Of a DNA stretch of 64,000 bases, positions 46,218 through 57,810 are shown piece by piece. Source of the DNA: Protopterus annectens (taxonomy: Eukaryota > Chordata > Ceratodontiformes > Protopteridae); contig NC_056748.1 of assembly GCF_019279795.1 (NCBI RefSeq), positions 704,619,595-704,683,594 of the forward strand. Reading direction: 5' to 3'. The notes beneath the pieces are model-generated. The model was given only the letters and a program-made list of their open reading frames with translations. It was not told the DNA's origin and made no database searches. The position numbers were made by a program, and so were the translations under genes. Every line of letters starts with the position of its first letter. Position 1 is the stretch's first letter.

Positions 46218-47802
46218 ATATTTCAGGGCATTGGGTTAGTATTTAAAGTGTGGTTGGAATGGCTAAAATCAAGAGGTCTATTAAATGGCTCAAGTTTAAT
46301 TCGTAAAGTAAGTAAAGTTGTGTCATATATTGAGAATGCAACACAAATCTCTTTCAAATCTACCCCTGTGCCTACCTACTTAGCCCCTGAATTTGAAAGA
46401 GAAAAAAAAGAAAAAGGGTCCGCATATCATTAAGAATGTTGAGTGGTTTTCAATAATAAAATAACTATAATTACATCCTATATACATCCCTGTCTTAGTT
46501 CCAAACATCATCATCTAATACCCTACTTAGAGTATCCACCTAGCTCTTAACTATATGTTCTGCCAATTACTGTAATTATAATGTTATACAAGTATCAACT
46601 AACATACATTTATTAAAGCATCTTATGTTAATAAGTGATATATCATATCAGAAATCTAACTTCAGGAAAGGGAGATAAAAATAAAGAAGAGAAATATCAA
46701 AAAATCCATGATATTTACATATAAAGGAAAAGGAGATATTGTAAAGCAATTTTTTCATGCATATTACTAAAAAGTATATAGTTTATACCATAATATAATT
46801 CCTAGTAAAGAAATTAAGATAAGTATGAGGAGTTTCATAAGCATCTCTATGTGTTGCTATGTATACCATAGCTTTTAAACAAATCTAATGCTGCATCACA
46901 TCTAGATTTAATTTAAACCTATTAAACTGTCAGGATTAGTCAAAGTTATGCCATATGATTTATTTAGTTCATGCATGCATGGCTTAGAAATGAACTATTT
47001 GATCATATTAGATCAGTTCGGATTAGGAAATTTTATGTCTTCCTCAAAAATAAAGTTCACTATAATCCAGCCGATGTATTAAGTAGTCTTCACATATGAG
47101 CTATTACTAGTTTTTCAGCTGTTTACAACTGGAGCCTTTATTCTCTCCCCCTTTAGTTAGTGTGTGGTATCAAGCATTGTCACCTATAGGAGATAGAGGA
47201 AGAGGCACACAAAAAAAAAAATATAGGAGCAGGTCTAAATTGTACTGTTTTTAGAAGCACTGGTTCAATCCCCCTCTTTAGTAAAGAAAGTAGTAAAGAA
47301 ATGCATTCTTTAGGAAAGAAATGCATTCATGCAGCTTAGAGTGGTGCGGTAACTCACCTCGTAAAGACTCGTAACATTAATAGTCTTGTGAATTACATGT
47401 CCTCTTTACCTTTGCTAGTTCATGAGAATTACTATATATTCGGTTCACAGTCCAGACAGCATCTGCATATAAGTGAAGAAGTCGTCCGTTGTTAGCAGAG
47501 GCATTTTCCTAAGCACAAAGATAGTGCAAAGCCCCGATGAACAAGATAAAATGGAAAGAAGCTCTTTTTAGTGCACTTGTCTTTTAGGATCAGAGGTTGT
47601 TGCCACTTAAGGGTCCCACTGGATGCAGCTCGTTGGACCAAACATTCCTAGGCTCCATGAATGACAATGGATCCTCCTTTTTAGTTTAGTTTAAAAGATT
47701 TTAAGAGGATTAATGTATGCTTGCATTTATGATCAGAACAAATAGGACCTGAAAAGCTAAAGGTTAGAGTTGACAAGTAAGAGTGTATCATTCTCTGTCA
47801 TT
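46218..47802 (-). other. Stretch between L1 ORF1 and ORF2
   Basis: About 1.6 kb with no recognised coding or repeat signal. L1-type elements usually have much less between their ORFs, so this may contain an old insertion or badly decayed ORF sequence. It includes a short duplicated AAGAAATGCATTC near 47295-47330. Confidence 0.5.
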
Positions 47803-48680
47803 AGGATTCTGGTACTTTACCAAAGCATTTCATAAAGATGGAATTGGCTTCCTTAGGTGAATCCATAGTATATTTTATATCATTATGGTAAAAAGCGACT
47901 GTGTTAGGAAATCTCATTTGGCATTTGACTTTGCATTTAATTAAGTCTGCGCAGTATGGAGAGAGTTTGCATCATCTTTCTTTGGCTTCTAGAGGGAAAT
48001 CCTGTGAGATAGAGATTGCATAGCCATTCCACATAAAATGTTTTTGCTTTTTAAATGCAGAAAGAATAGAGTGTACATCCTGATAGTTAAGAAGCTTAAC
48101 ATAAATTGTTCTTGGGATTGCAGTATTTTGCTTTTTGTAGAGAGCACAGTGAACGCTTTCAATTATGCATTCATTTGTACACTCATTTAAGTGTAGTAAA
48201 GCACAAAAGATTTGCTTAAGTGTTAGAAGCAGTTTTTTCTGTTCATATTTTTCTGGGAGCCCTCTGATAATGAGATTATTCCATCTACTTCTCGCTTCCA
48301 GATCCAGAATTTTTAATTTTATGTCATTATCTTGCCTTTAGTGCTTATTTCTTCTTTCAGCTGCTCGATTTATAGCTCATTGGTTTTGTTTTTCCTTCTA
48401 CTAAGTCCAACCTCTCAGCAATTTGATTTATTGTACCTTCAAATTTAGTAAGTTGTTCTGAGAATCCATGTACTGCAGATTGTAGTGGTAAAGGGGCGCT
48501 TTTAAGATCCTCCATATGTATAGTGCTTTCAGGCTTTTGTTTTGTGTTATCTTTGGCTTGTTCCTGCTGTATTTTGGTTGTTTTCTGTCTTTTAGATAAA
48601 ACTTCTTTTTCAGGGGATGCTATCACCGATAATTTTATTTTGGAGGTTTGGGTATCCATACCTTCTATTTCCTTAGGCAT
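47803..48680 (-). pseudogene. L1-type ORF1 remnant
   Basis: It starts MPKEIEGMDTQTSKIK with a Lys/Gln-rich N-terminal part. A heptad-like segment follows (FSEQLTKFEGTINQIAERLD), fitting the ORF1p coiled coil. After stops near 48.35 kb it continues with LKILDLEARSRWNNLIIRGL PE, the diagnostic start of the ORF1p RRM-like domain. It then has RTIYVKLLNYQDV and a C-terminal domain (YCADLIKCKVKCQMRFPNTV, YTMDSPKEANSIFM) to a TAA near 47805. ORF1p trimers coat L1 RNA. At least two stops or shifts break it. Confidence 0.82.
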
Positions 48681-48974
48681 TTTCTCGCCGCAACTGTGAG
48701 TCCTTTTTTTTTCTCTTGTGGTTGCTGTCTATTGCTGAGGTGAGGTGTTCAGGCCTGTTATTTACACATGGAAGCTCATGCTAGTAACTGTCAGATAACA
48801 AAACTAGACTTATGAATACATCGATTTTAGAGTTCAGTAAAGATAAATTCAGGGTGAGTATTGGCTCTTCTTACTGAAAGATGCTCGTTTATCAGGATTT
48901 GTTGGCTATTTAGTTATTTTCCAGTAATTTAAGTAAGAGCTTTGTGGAGAGGGTGTTACTTAAATGACCACCAT

Positions 48975-48990
48975 CTTGGAATCTTCCTTT
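48975..48990 (-). promoter_or_regulatory. Putative L1 5'-end YY1-like motif
   Basis: On the minus strand the element's 5' end reads TTCCAAGATGGTGGTC. Mammalian L1 elements carry a YY1 site with the core AAGATGGC at the same place, where it sets the transcription start. Here the core is AAGATGGT. Its role in this lineage is an inference. Confidence 0.4.
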
Positions 48991-49824
48991 TGCTTTTTAC
49001 TGTTTTTCTTTTCAGCAATAGGCTTGATTTCCAAGAACTAGTTTTGATTTGTGCTGCATTTTGTCCTTTAGAGCTTATACCATAGTCCTCTGCACTGTCA
49101 TCAGATGCCAAGATCAATAATGTCAGAATGAGACTCTTGACTGCCAGTGTTGACTTCAGAATAATTACCAACTTCAGTAACACGATTGCAGAACTGAGCT
49201 GTGACGACCAAGAGTTAATGCTAAAGTCCTTTTTCTTTCCTGGGAAGTTTGCAAGTTAACTCTCCCACAACAGGACATGTAACTGGTAATGGTACTGCAC
49301 AGCAAACAGCTGACCAATGGGTAGGAATCTGGGCAGTAAATAATCAGTGTTATTGCTGAAGTATAGTTCAGCATTTCAGTGCGAGCTGTAGTGTCAAGTG
49401 CTAATAACAGATGACTAAAAGGTATACCTTTCCAGAAATATAAACAACACATTACAAGCAGCTCTGCTCTGGATATCACCTTTTGCAGCTAGGTGATATA
49501 ATACAGCAACCTGTGGCCATTCAATCACACTGCATGGGTGGGAGGGAAAAATGATTGCTTAAATGCCTGACCAGCAAGTGACCCACTGACTAATTGAATG
49601 GCCTACCATCTGTACCAACTTAATTGGCTAATTAAACATCTTGGAACACTTGGAAGAATGTATTAATGATTATTTTCATTTACATATTTATTAAGCCATG
49701 TTACCACATCCCATGCATAACCCTTTCAGCAATTCTATCCACTTATTCACATTTTATTTGCTTACTCTAAGTGATTATAATTGTATAGTTTAATGGAGTT
49801 CTTGGTTTCACAATAAGTAGCAGA
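48991..49824. other. Unassigned non-coding DNA
   Basis: No gene or recognised repeat. Small open frames on the minus strand lack known motifs. Confidence 0.5.
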
Positions 49825-50138
49825 CATACCCCTCAACCTCTTAAAGCAAGAAATCTGGACAAAGCCATAAATAATGGGGGGACAAAGACCCAAAAATAAG
49901 AATACTTTTTAAATATTGTTCTTACAAATTTAGAAAGTTGATAGAATAACAAGTTTTGCTTTAGCGTTACTTTTTTCTGAAGGGTATGAAGTCTGAAACT
50001 CAAATGCCTGTCATTATTTTCTGTCTTCAGCCTTTAATGACTTGCCAATAATTTCCCATAAAACCACAATTTTATGAAAAACGGGTAAAAATATGAGACT
50101 AAAATCTAGACATTCTGAGAAAATCTGTAGAGTTGAGA
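49825..50138 (+). mobile_element. ~300-bp CTCTCAAC inverted-repeat element, full length
   Basis: It starts CATACCCCTCAACCTCTTAA and ends TAGAGTTGAGAAATTCA. The internal blocks are GGACAAAGCCATAAATAATG, TTAGAAAGTTGATAGAATAA, GGGTATGAAGTCTGAAACTC and AAAATCTAGACATTCTGAGA. This is the copy in which both ends and the middle are easiest to follow. Its right end touches a CR1 3' fragment. Confidence 0.8.
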
Positions 50139-50292
50139 AATTCACCCCGGGGATCACTTCTGTGGCTCTGCTTGACAGGGTCACAGGAAAATAATTTTCT
50201 TGGGTGGCAAAAGCCATGGTAACATTTGGCTAGGCTTATATAGGCCCTAGGGCCAATAGCCTAGTACCTACCTATGAATCTATGAACCTATG
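50139..50292 (+). mobile_element. CR1-type LINE, very short 3' end
   Basis: TTCACCCCGGGGATCACTTC corresponds to the KFTPGI codons of the CR1 frame. CTGCTTGACAGG follows and then the complete 3' UTR (GGCTAGGCTTATATAGGCCC, TAGCCTAGTACCTACC) with TATGAATC/TATGAACC repeats. At about 150 bp it is the shortest CR1 insertion here, with strong 5' truncation. Confidence 0.88.
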
Positions 50293-51295
50293 AGAAGTAT
50301 GGTGGCAGAGTTACAATAATTGGACGAGTCTACTGCCAAATCAACTCGCTTCCATAAGTACTGCTCCCATACAAAATAATACAAAAACTATAATGAAAGG
50401 AGTCCCTAATACATTCTGTATATTACCTGGATTAGATATGTCGTTTACAGGTGAGAGTAATTGCTATGAATAACCTCTGAGCAGTCAGCAGAAGGAGTTT
50501 GACTCTGTCTTCATTTACTCACATATTATACAAGTCAATTACCTGCATACTGTTCCTGTATTGGTTTATCAATTACAGACTGAATTGAAGTTATTCTAAC
50601 AGGAAATCGTCTCTTTGTTTCAGTATATGAGAATGGCGCTCTTTAAAAACAAAATTGTTTATGGTAACAGATTATCTGTAATATATGCACACAGACCTTC
50701 ATGCAAATTGAATGTTTTTATAATTCTGTTATTAGAAGAGCCACTATATTATGTGGAATGAATAATGAATAGTTAGTTATAGACTGTCTCAAATTACGAC
50801 CAGAGCTTAGAATATTGGAAAAGTCTGTAACTGCTGTTTAGTGTTCTGTTTTTGTAAGCAAATAATGAAGTACCTTCAGTTTCAAATTGGTGATTCCTTG
50901 AAAAAATTCAATAGAATATTGCCCATCAAAAGAAAAAAAAAATAACTCGGTTGCTTTAATATTATTTTTGCAGAAATATGAGCATAAAGATAGGATGCCA
51001 TTCCTGTGAAAAATGAAGTTTCTTCCTTTAGAAATAATATTCTTTGTCTAAATTATTCATCATGTCAGGTGAGCTTAACAAAATGTGATACACAGACTTG
51101 CACACATTTTCTTTATTGGTTTGTCAGTTAATTCAAACTAAATATTTTTTCAGTAAGAAATTTTCTTCAGGCTTCTGAAAAACACATGCTGTGTGGGCAG
51201 GCACCTTTTGTGACTTCCTGCAGAAACATTACATTGAGCTGTAGCAGTGTCTGCAGGATTAATTTCCTCTTTCAAATGACATTTCTTTTTATTAG
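50293..51295. other. Unassigned AT-rich non-coding DNA
   Basis: No gene or recognised repeat. Confidence 0.55.
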
Positions 51296-52350
51296 GACAT
51301 ACCTAATATCACTCAGATAGTCATCAGTATAACCATGGCAATCACTGACCCATCAGCACATGCTTGGTGTCACTCATACAGTGATGAGCACAGTCATGGA
51401 AGTCAGTGACCTATCAGAATAAGCTTGGTGTCACTCATACAGTGATGAGCACAGTCATGGCAGTCACTGACCCATCAGCACATGCTTGGTGTCACTCAGT
51501 CATCAGTACAGCCATGGCAGTCACTGACCCATCAGAATAGCCTAATGTTACTCAGATAGTGAAGCGCACAGCCATGGCTGTCATTGACCCATCAGGATAT
51601 GCTTGGTATCACTCAGATAGTGAGGTGCACAGCCATGGCAGTCACTGACCCATCAGAACATGCCTAGTATCACACAGTTATGGGCACAGTTATGGCAGTC
51701 ACTGACCCACCAGCACAGGTCTGCTGTCAGACAGTGATGAGCATAGTTATGGCAGTCACTGACCCATCATCACATGCCTAGTGTCACTCAGACAGTGATG
51801 ACCACAGCTGTGGCAGTCACCCATCAGAACATGCCTGGTGTCACTCAGACAGTGATGAGCACAGCTGTGCAATCATTGGCCCATCAAAATATGCCTAGTG
51901 TCACTCAGACAGTCATCAGCACAGCCATAGCAGTCATTGACCCATCAGAACATGCCTAGTGTCACTGAGATAGTGAGGTGCACAGCCATGGCAGTCACTG
52001 ACCCATCAGCAAATACTTGGTGACAGACAGTGAAGAGCACAGCCATGTCAGTCACTGACCTATCAGAACATGCCTAGTGTCACTCAGACAGTGCTGATCA
52101 CAGCCATGGCAGTCATTGGCCCATCAGAACATGCCTAGTGTCACTCAGATGGTCATCAGCACAGCCGTAGCAGTCACTGACCCATCAGAACATGCCTAGT
52201 GTCACTCAGATGGTCATCAGCACAGCCATGGTAGTCACTGACCCATCAAAACATGCCTAGTGTTACTCAGATGGTCATCAGCACAGCCATGTCAGTCAAT
52301 GACCCATCAGAACATGCCTAGTATTACTTAGATAGTGAGGTGCACAGCCA
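51296..52350. repeat. Minisatellite, about 61-bp unit, about 17 diverged copies
   Basis: The repeated phrase is CAGCCATGGCAGTCACTGAC, then CCATCAGAACATGCCTAGTG, then TCACTCAGANNGTCATCAGC. Spacing is 61 bp in the best part (52101, 52162, 52223), with indels elsewhere. Copies differ by 10-20%, so this array is older than the 32-bp and 46-bp arrays. It ends where the antisense CR1-like tail begins. Confidence 0.93.
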
Positions 52351-52352
52351 TG

Positions 52353-52920
52353 GTTCATAGGTTCATAGATGTTTACTAGGCTAACAACCATAAGAGCCTT
52401 TTTAAGCCCAGCCATGCATCCCAAATCTCTGACAAGTTCTGGTCCCCTTGATAAGTGTAAACATGGGTTTGGGAGATGAAACGTTTACAGGCAGGGGCCT
52501 GGGAGATGAAACCTTTTAAGGTTGCCTGTGCTCATTAGAGACAAGGGTGCCAAACCAGGAATGAATTTCCTTATCCCCATCCAATTGTCCAAGTTACACT
52601 TGAATTGAGTTAGGATGGAACTCTGTTTCACATGGATGTGAAGCCTGTTTCAGAGATAGGGTAGTATCTGGGACACATACCTGCCTCTCCAACAGGTCCT
52701 ATTTATATCACAGGCAAGGTTTAAGTCTTTATAATGATTAATTCTGCTGCCGTTTGATTCACTGATATGCAGGAGGTCCATCAGAGTAGAGTCTGACAAT
52801 GCCCTGTTTGCCAGGCATAGATCTCCCCTCAACAGCCTATAAGAGATAGACTACAGGAATAGGGCCATGAGGCGGGCTGCATAGTACCTTTTTTATCCCA
52901 ATATCTCTCTGTGTTCTAGC
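52353..52920 (-). mobile_element. CR1-like LINE, 3' end fragment (antisense, divergent subfamily)
   Basis: On the minus strand, LRGDLCLANRALSDSTLMDL, DLNLACDINRTCWRGRYVSQ and LPYL match the CR1 C-terminal region. They are followed by a longer 3' UTR than in the other CR1 copies and a tail whose top strand begins TGGTTCATAGGTTCATAG. The fragment at 3.94-4.27 kb belongs to the same subfamily. Confidence 0.86.
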
Positions 52921-52935
52921 TGTGAAATCCCAACA

Positions 52936-53639
52936 AATATTTATTTATTTTATTTATCCTTTGTTGACCAGTTTAGTGCCAATAGGCTAGCGGCCTCCTC
53001 CTTTAAGAGGGAGACCCACGGTGGTATTTATACCTGAAATTTGACCTGGACATTAGGGAATCTGTCCTACTCTTTTTAATAGGTGCCACGGGAGCTTTAA
53101 CATCTTCCTGAGGTACTACCATCTCATGCAGATTGGACCAGATTTTAATGAGTCATCCAAAGGACACATAGTCTGGCAATCTTGGATCCATCACTTTACT
53201 TTCTTCTTTTCTAGAAGAAGCTAGGTGATTGTTCTGTAGGAACAGAAGCAGTTCTTGCTCTTGCGTAGTTTATTGTAAGCAAATAAAGAACATTTCTCTG
53301 CCCACCATCTAGGCTTTCCTGACCGTTTCAAACATTCTTCACATACTGAAAGTACTACAGAGGTTCACAGAGCCAACTCCTTAAAAAATAGCAAATGATA
53401 TTTAGTCTATGATTTCATTGTGTGAGATTGGAATGTGAGTTTTTGGCAACTACTTGGTGGTCAGAAACAACTGAATCACTTTTGCAGCATTCATTCCAAT
53501 AATGCAGATTGAAAATGCCCCATTAACTACCCAATCTAATATATACAAAATCATTAATCACAAAACATTAGAAAGGGGAAGCACCTTAAAATAGTGCACA
53601 GTGGGTCCTAACCTCCTCATAACCAATCAACTTGCTGCT
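52936..53639. other. Unassigned DNA with a possible LINE 3' tail at its start
   Basis: The plus strand at about 52936-53040 reads TTTATTTATTTTATTTATCC then TTTGTTGACC. This inverts to a GGTCAACAAA plus A-rich end like that of the L2-like LINE, so a short antisense tail is possible. The rest is unassigned. Confidence 0.4.
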
Positions 53640-53971
53640 AAACAACTAACCTCACCTATCCATCACTTCTTTCATAAAGAGAACACCCCAACTCACCTTC
53701 CCATTAATTATCTCTCTCCCCTTCTAAATTAATAAAAAACTCTCAATCATCCCAAGCTCCAAAAATGTTATTCTTGCATGTAATTCCCCTGATACTCCTT
53801 ACCCCAGCCACTCATCTAACATCCTCTCACAGTCAGCTAGCAACCACTTTCTCCTCACCTACCACTTCATTCCTTCTCCCACACTAAATCCATAAACTTT
53901 AATATGGCGCCAAACCTCTATACTACTACCTATATAGAACACTTTACATATAGATACGCATGTCAATATAC

Positions 53972-53996
53972 CATATATATATATATATATATATAT
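53972..53996. repeat. Short (TA)n tract
   Basis: About 12 TA units within the 5' region of the L2-like LINE. Confidence 0.9.
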
Positions 53997-54180
53997 TAAA
54001 CCAATACTAAAACTCTCAAGCCCACTCTCATACACAGTATCACATCTCAAATGTGGTGGTGACATTCCCACAAATCCTGGCCCCAAAACTGAACACCACG
54101 AAACTTGCATCTCACCTACATTTCAGCCCCACAATGTAATTAATTCATTCCCTACAGGATCTAATCTATTACTCTTCAAC

Positions 54181-56820
54181 ATGAATCTCAGGAGCTTGGC
54201 TAATAAGATACATGAATTTCATGCTAGTCTCTTACACTGCTCCCCTGATATCACAATACTAACAGAAACCTGGTTGAAACCAGAAATGAACAACAATGAA
54301 ATTCTACCCCCAGGTTACAACATCCACAGACTTATCAGAATAAACAAACGTGGAGCTAGAATAGCCATTATTTATAAAAATAATCTCAAATTAGAATGTC
54401 TAGAACCAAATGTCCCAATTTAACAATGCAGAGATATTATTTGGAAAACTCAAAATAAATCCCAATAAATACTTAATCATTATAGGAGCGTACATTCCTC
54501 CCGGAAACAACCTCACTATAATAGAGGAAATTCTCCACTGGTCATCCTTAATGTTTCCTCAGGAAACCATCATAATGGGTGATTTTAACATGGACTGGTT
54601 CTCCTGCACCTCAGAAAACCTCAATACCTTCATTGTCATGCACGGTTTCACCCAAGTAATACTATCGCCAATAAGAGTTGACAAAATCACCAAAAGACAA
54701 TGAATTCTAGATTGGATCTTAACAAACAAGCCATCACTTACTTATGACTCAGGCTGCCTGCTTGACAGCATCAGTGACCACCTCCCTACCTACCTGCTCA
54801 GACAATGTCTTCGTCCCCAAAAAAATATTATATATCAACAAATCTGTAACAAAAAAGACCTTAAAACACAAACATTTATCTAAATCCTCCAACATTGTAA
54901 CTGGACCCCACTTAGATCACTTCCCCTAGATACTGCTGTAGATTACTTCAATAACACTTTCCTAAACATTTGAAATAGGCTAGCATCATGCAGAACCATA
55001 AGAGTAAAATTGAATTAGTCTCCTTGGCTAATGAAAGACAGCAAAAAAAAATAATTAAACTTAGAGATAAAGCCTGGTAACAATGGCAAACCAACAAAAA
55101 ACATGTCAACCTAGAATACTACTGGTATCTGAGAAACAAAGCAAAATCCAGATAAAAAATGAACCTGCTATAGTGATATGCAACAAAAACACTAAAACAA
55201 CCCACAAAAAGTCTAGTCTGCTATGAAAATTCCTCCAACCTGGCCACCCTTCCAAACTAAGCCCAACAACTACAAGCAATACAGGTAGTATAGCTACACA
55301 ATTTAACATGTTCTTTACTAATTCTATATTGTCACTTACTAAGAACAACAGAAATGATCCTCTAACGATCCCAACAGGATCCAATTAAACCACCGATAAC
55401 TTCTCCTTCAAGCCCATCCAAACCAATACCATAAAAAATTGCTCAACAAACTTAAACCTACAACCCTAGCAGCTGACAGCTTACTTATAGAATACCATAA
55501 GCTAGCAGCTGATGCTATCTCCTACCCTATTTCCATTCTAATTAATCACTCTATCACAGAGCACTACATTCACATAATTTGGAAGATATCATACATCAAC
55601 CCACAACATAAAGGAGGGACCTCTACTGAACTCTCTAATTGCAGACCAATACCAATTCTATCTCCCCTGGCCAAAATACTAGAAAAATGTATTCCCCACC
55701 TTGTGAATTACCTCTTATCTAATAATCTCCTAACAGATACACAACATGGCTTCCGGCCCAATCATTGGACCACTACTGCCCTTCTAAGTTTCACAAATAC
55801 AATCAACCAACAAAGAAATAAAGGTAAACTAGTATCTTCTATCTTCCTGGACCTGTCTAAAGTGTCTGGCACTCAGAAACTTCTCACTGAACTGTCAACC
55901 CTAAAACTCAGCCACTCATATCTTTCATGGTTCCATAACTACCTAACCGGCCATCAACAAGCTGTCAAATGGCACTAAGATCTCTCCACTCTATTGCTTG
56001 TCACCATGGGAGCTCCCCAGGGCTCAGTCTTAGGTTGTCCTCTTTTCAATATTTTTTACCAATAAACTTCAAACTGCAACCCACCTTGCCTCTATCATAC
56101 AGCACGTTGATGGCTCTACACTCATTTGCACTGCTCTCTCCCTTCCACAGCTTGAAGAAATAATTCAGTGGTCTTCTCAGCTGTGCAATCCTGGCTTTCA
56201 AACTCACAACTGATTCTCAATCCAAACAAAACTAAACTAATGCTTTTTGGACACAATAAATCCTTTAATTGTCTGTCCTCATTTCTTATCTATTTCTCTA
56301 ATAACACCATAATAGCTACTGTATCTCAAAGAAAACTAATGAAAACTGAACACAAATAGAAACTCATGTAAAACAAAAAAATGATAAGTGCCAAGGCTTT
56401 TCACTGAAACTCATAGTTTTATTATTAGGATAAACGCTTTCATCATCATGTATAAATGGAAAGTGGGTGAAAGTGCTTATCCTAATAATAAAACTAGAAA
56501 CTTTATTTAGAATCAAACCATTCCTCACAGCCAGCACAACAAGACAGTCTATTGCCAGAACCCATCTACTCTGTAATCTGCTTTACACCTCTCCAATTTT
56601 TATCAACCTAAAGAAAACAGATTTAGCAAAACTAGAAGCTTGCTACAACAAAATAGCCAGATTTGCAACAAATTCCCTAGACAGGTCCCACCATTGCTCT
56701 GCTCTTCAACAACTCATCTGGTTAGAATTACCTCACTACTTAACTTATACCCAGCTTACAAATGCCCACAGTGTGATACACCAACTAAATAAGAGCCCTA
56801 CATCAACCCTATTCTAACAA
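54181..56820 (+). pseudogene. L2-like LINE polyprotein remnant (endonuclease plus reverse transcriptase)
   Basis: The endonuclease reads MNLRSLANKIHEF, ITILTETWLKPE, LPPGYNIHRLIR, IGAYIPPGNNLTIIEEIL and IIMGDFNMDWF near 54.59 kb. LDWILTNKPS and the closing SDHLP box follow near 54.77 kb. The polymerase has NCRPIPILSPLAKILEKCI and TQHGFRPNHWTTTALLSFTN. FLDLSKVSGTQ follows, where SKAFD would be expected, and then GAPQGSVLGCPLFNIF near 56.01 kb. The YADD box is unreadable. The coding pieces change frame at least five times. It is the same family as the antisense copy, which still shows SKAFD but has YADN. Confidence 0.83.
56405..56495. repeat. Small inverted repeat inside the L2-like LINE
   Basis: AGTTTTATTATTAGGATAA then ACGCTTTCA on the left is inverted on the right as TGAAAGTGC then TTATCCTAATAATAAAACT. 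The arms are about 28 bp with a 40-bp loop. It interrupts the LINE's coding region, so it could be a tiny MITE or a local inverted duplication. Confidence 0.75.
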
Positions 56821-57810
56821 ACAGGTCCTTCGTTCCTTAAACAAATCTCTACTACAAGTCACAAAATCCAACAATAGTGTTGGGGATATTGTTTACTCCA
56901 AATATGTCTCCATAATTTGGAACACTATCCCTCAACCTATCTTAACTGAAGCTAACCCTACACATTTCAAAAAACTACTTAAGACTCACCTGATCAACAT
57001 CTGGCTTTGCTCTTGCTCTACTCCTGGCTCAATCCCATTCTTCTGTACGTTAGCCTCTCACACCAATATTTTTCTACCCCCTCTGAACATCAGATAGAAC
57101 TAAACAATACTTTTCACTGCCCTAATCTCCTGTCCGCCCTCAATAAAGCTTATATCCTGTCACTTCATATTCCCCTACAGTAACCCAAATCTTTGCTCTT
57201 TCTACCTTCTCATTTTACTTAGCTTACATCACATCTACATTGCTCTATCTTCACCTGTCCCTTAAGCTACCATTCTATTACCCCTGACTCACCTTACCCA
57301 CTATTTCCCTCTCACATGTCCACCTACTTCTCATTACCATACTTTCTCGTAAACTTGTTTCACCTAGGGCTTCTTCACTCTCCTTAACATGCACTATACT
57401 CTTGACACTCTGCTCCCACCACACATTTTCCCTCCCCTATAATTCCTTCATCTCCTTTCTCAATCCTTTTCTACAAGTTCTATAAAATAAGCTCTCCACC
57501 ATAACTATAGTCATTATATTATATATATATTCTACTTGTGTCACATAATTGTAATGTCAACTTGTATCATGGCAATCTAACATACATAACTCTTTGCAAC
57601 TTTGCTCTAACCAATGTATGTAAAATGTTTGTTTTGTCCATTAATGTGTATTCTTTGGTCTTTATGAAATATCCAATATTGCTGTGTAACAAACTATGTA
57701 AATAATGTAATTTTGCCACTTTTTGCCTTGGACTTTTTCTCCCCAGGTCTCCACTGAAAATGAGCACCCAACCATTTGGACTTTCCCAGTAAACAAATGT
57801 CAAATAAATA

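Larger units (their letters stand above)
42229..48990 (-). mobile_element. L1-type LINE, almost full length (antisense)
   Basis: On the minus strand the order is as follows. A start near 48990 has CCAAGATGGTGG, and a 5' UTR of about 300 bp follows. Then come ORF1 (48680 to about 47803), a long inter-ORF stretch (about 1.6 kb), ORF2 (46217-42425) and a short A/T-rich 3' region. Two ORFs with an RNA-binding ORF1p and an endonuclease/reverse-transcriptase ORF2p define the L1/Tx1 group. About 6.7 kb is near the usual full length for L1. Several frameshifts and stops make it inactive. The ends are approximate and the inter-ORF stretch may hold an unrecognised insertion. Confidence 0.87.
53640..57810 (+). 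mobile_element. L2-like LINE, nearly complete (copy 2)
   Basis: A C/T-rich 5' region is followed by an APE endonuclease (from 54181), a reverse transcriptase (55.4-56.3 kb) and a long C/T-rich 3' UTR. The end reads TTTTTCTCCCCAGGTCTCCA, CTGAAAATGAGC, and GTAAACAAATGTCAAATAAA TAAA. It is about 4.2 kb, similar to the antisense copy at 29.7-33.4 kb. A (TA)n tract (53972-53996) sits in the 5' region and a small palindrome is inserted at 56.4 kb. The 5' limit is estimated. Confidence 0.85.
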
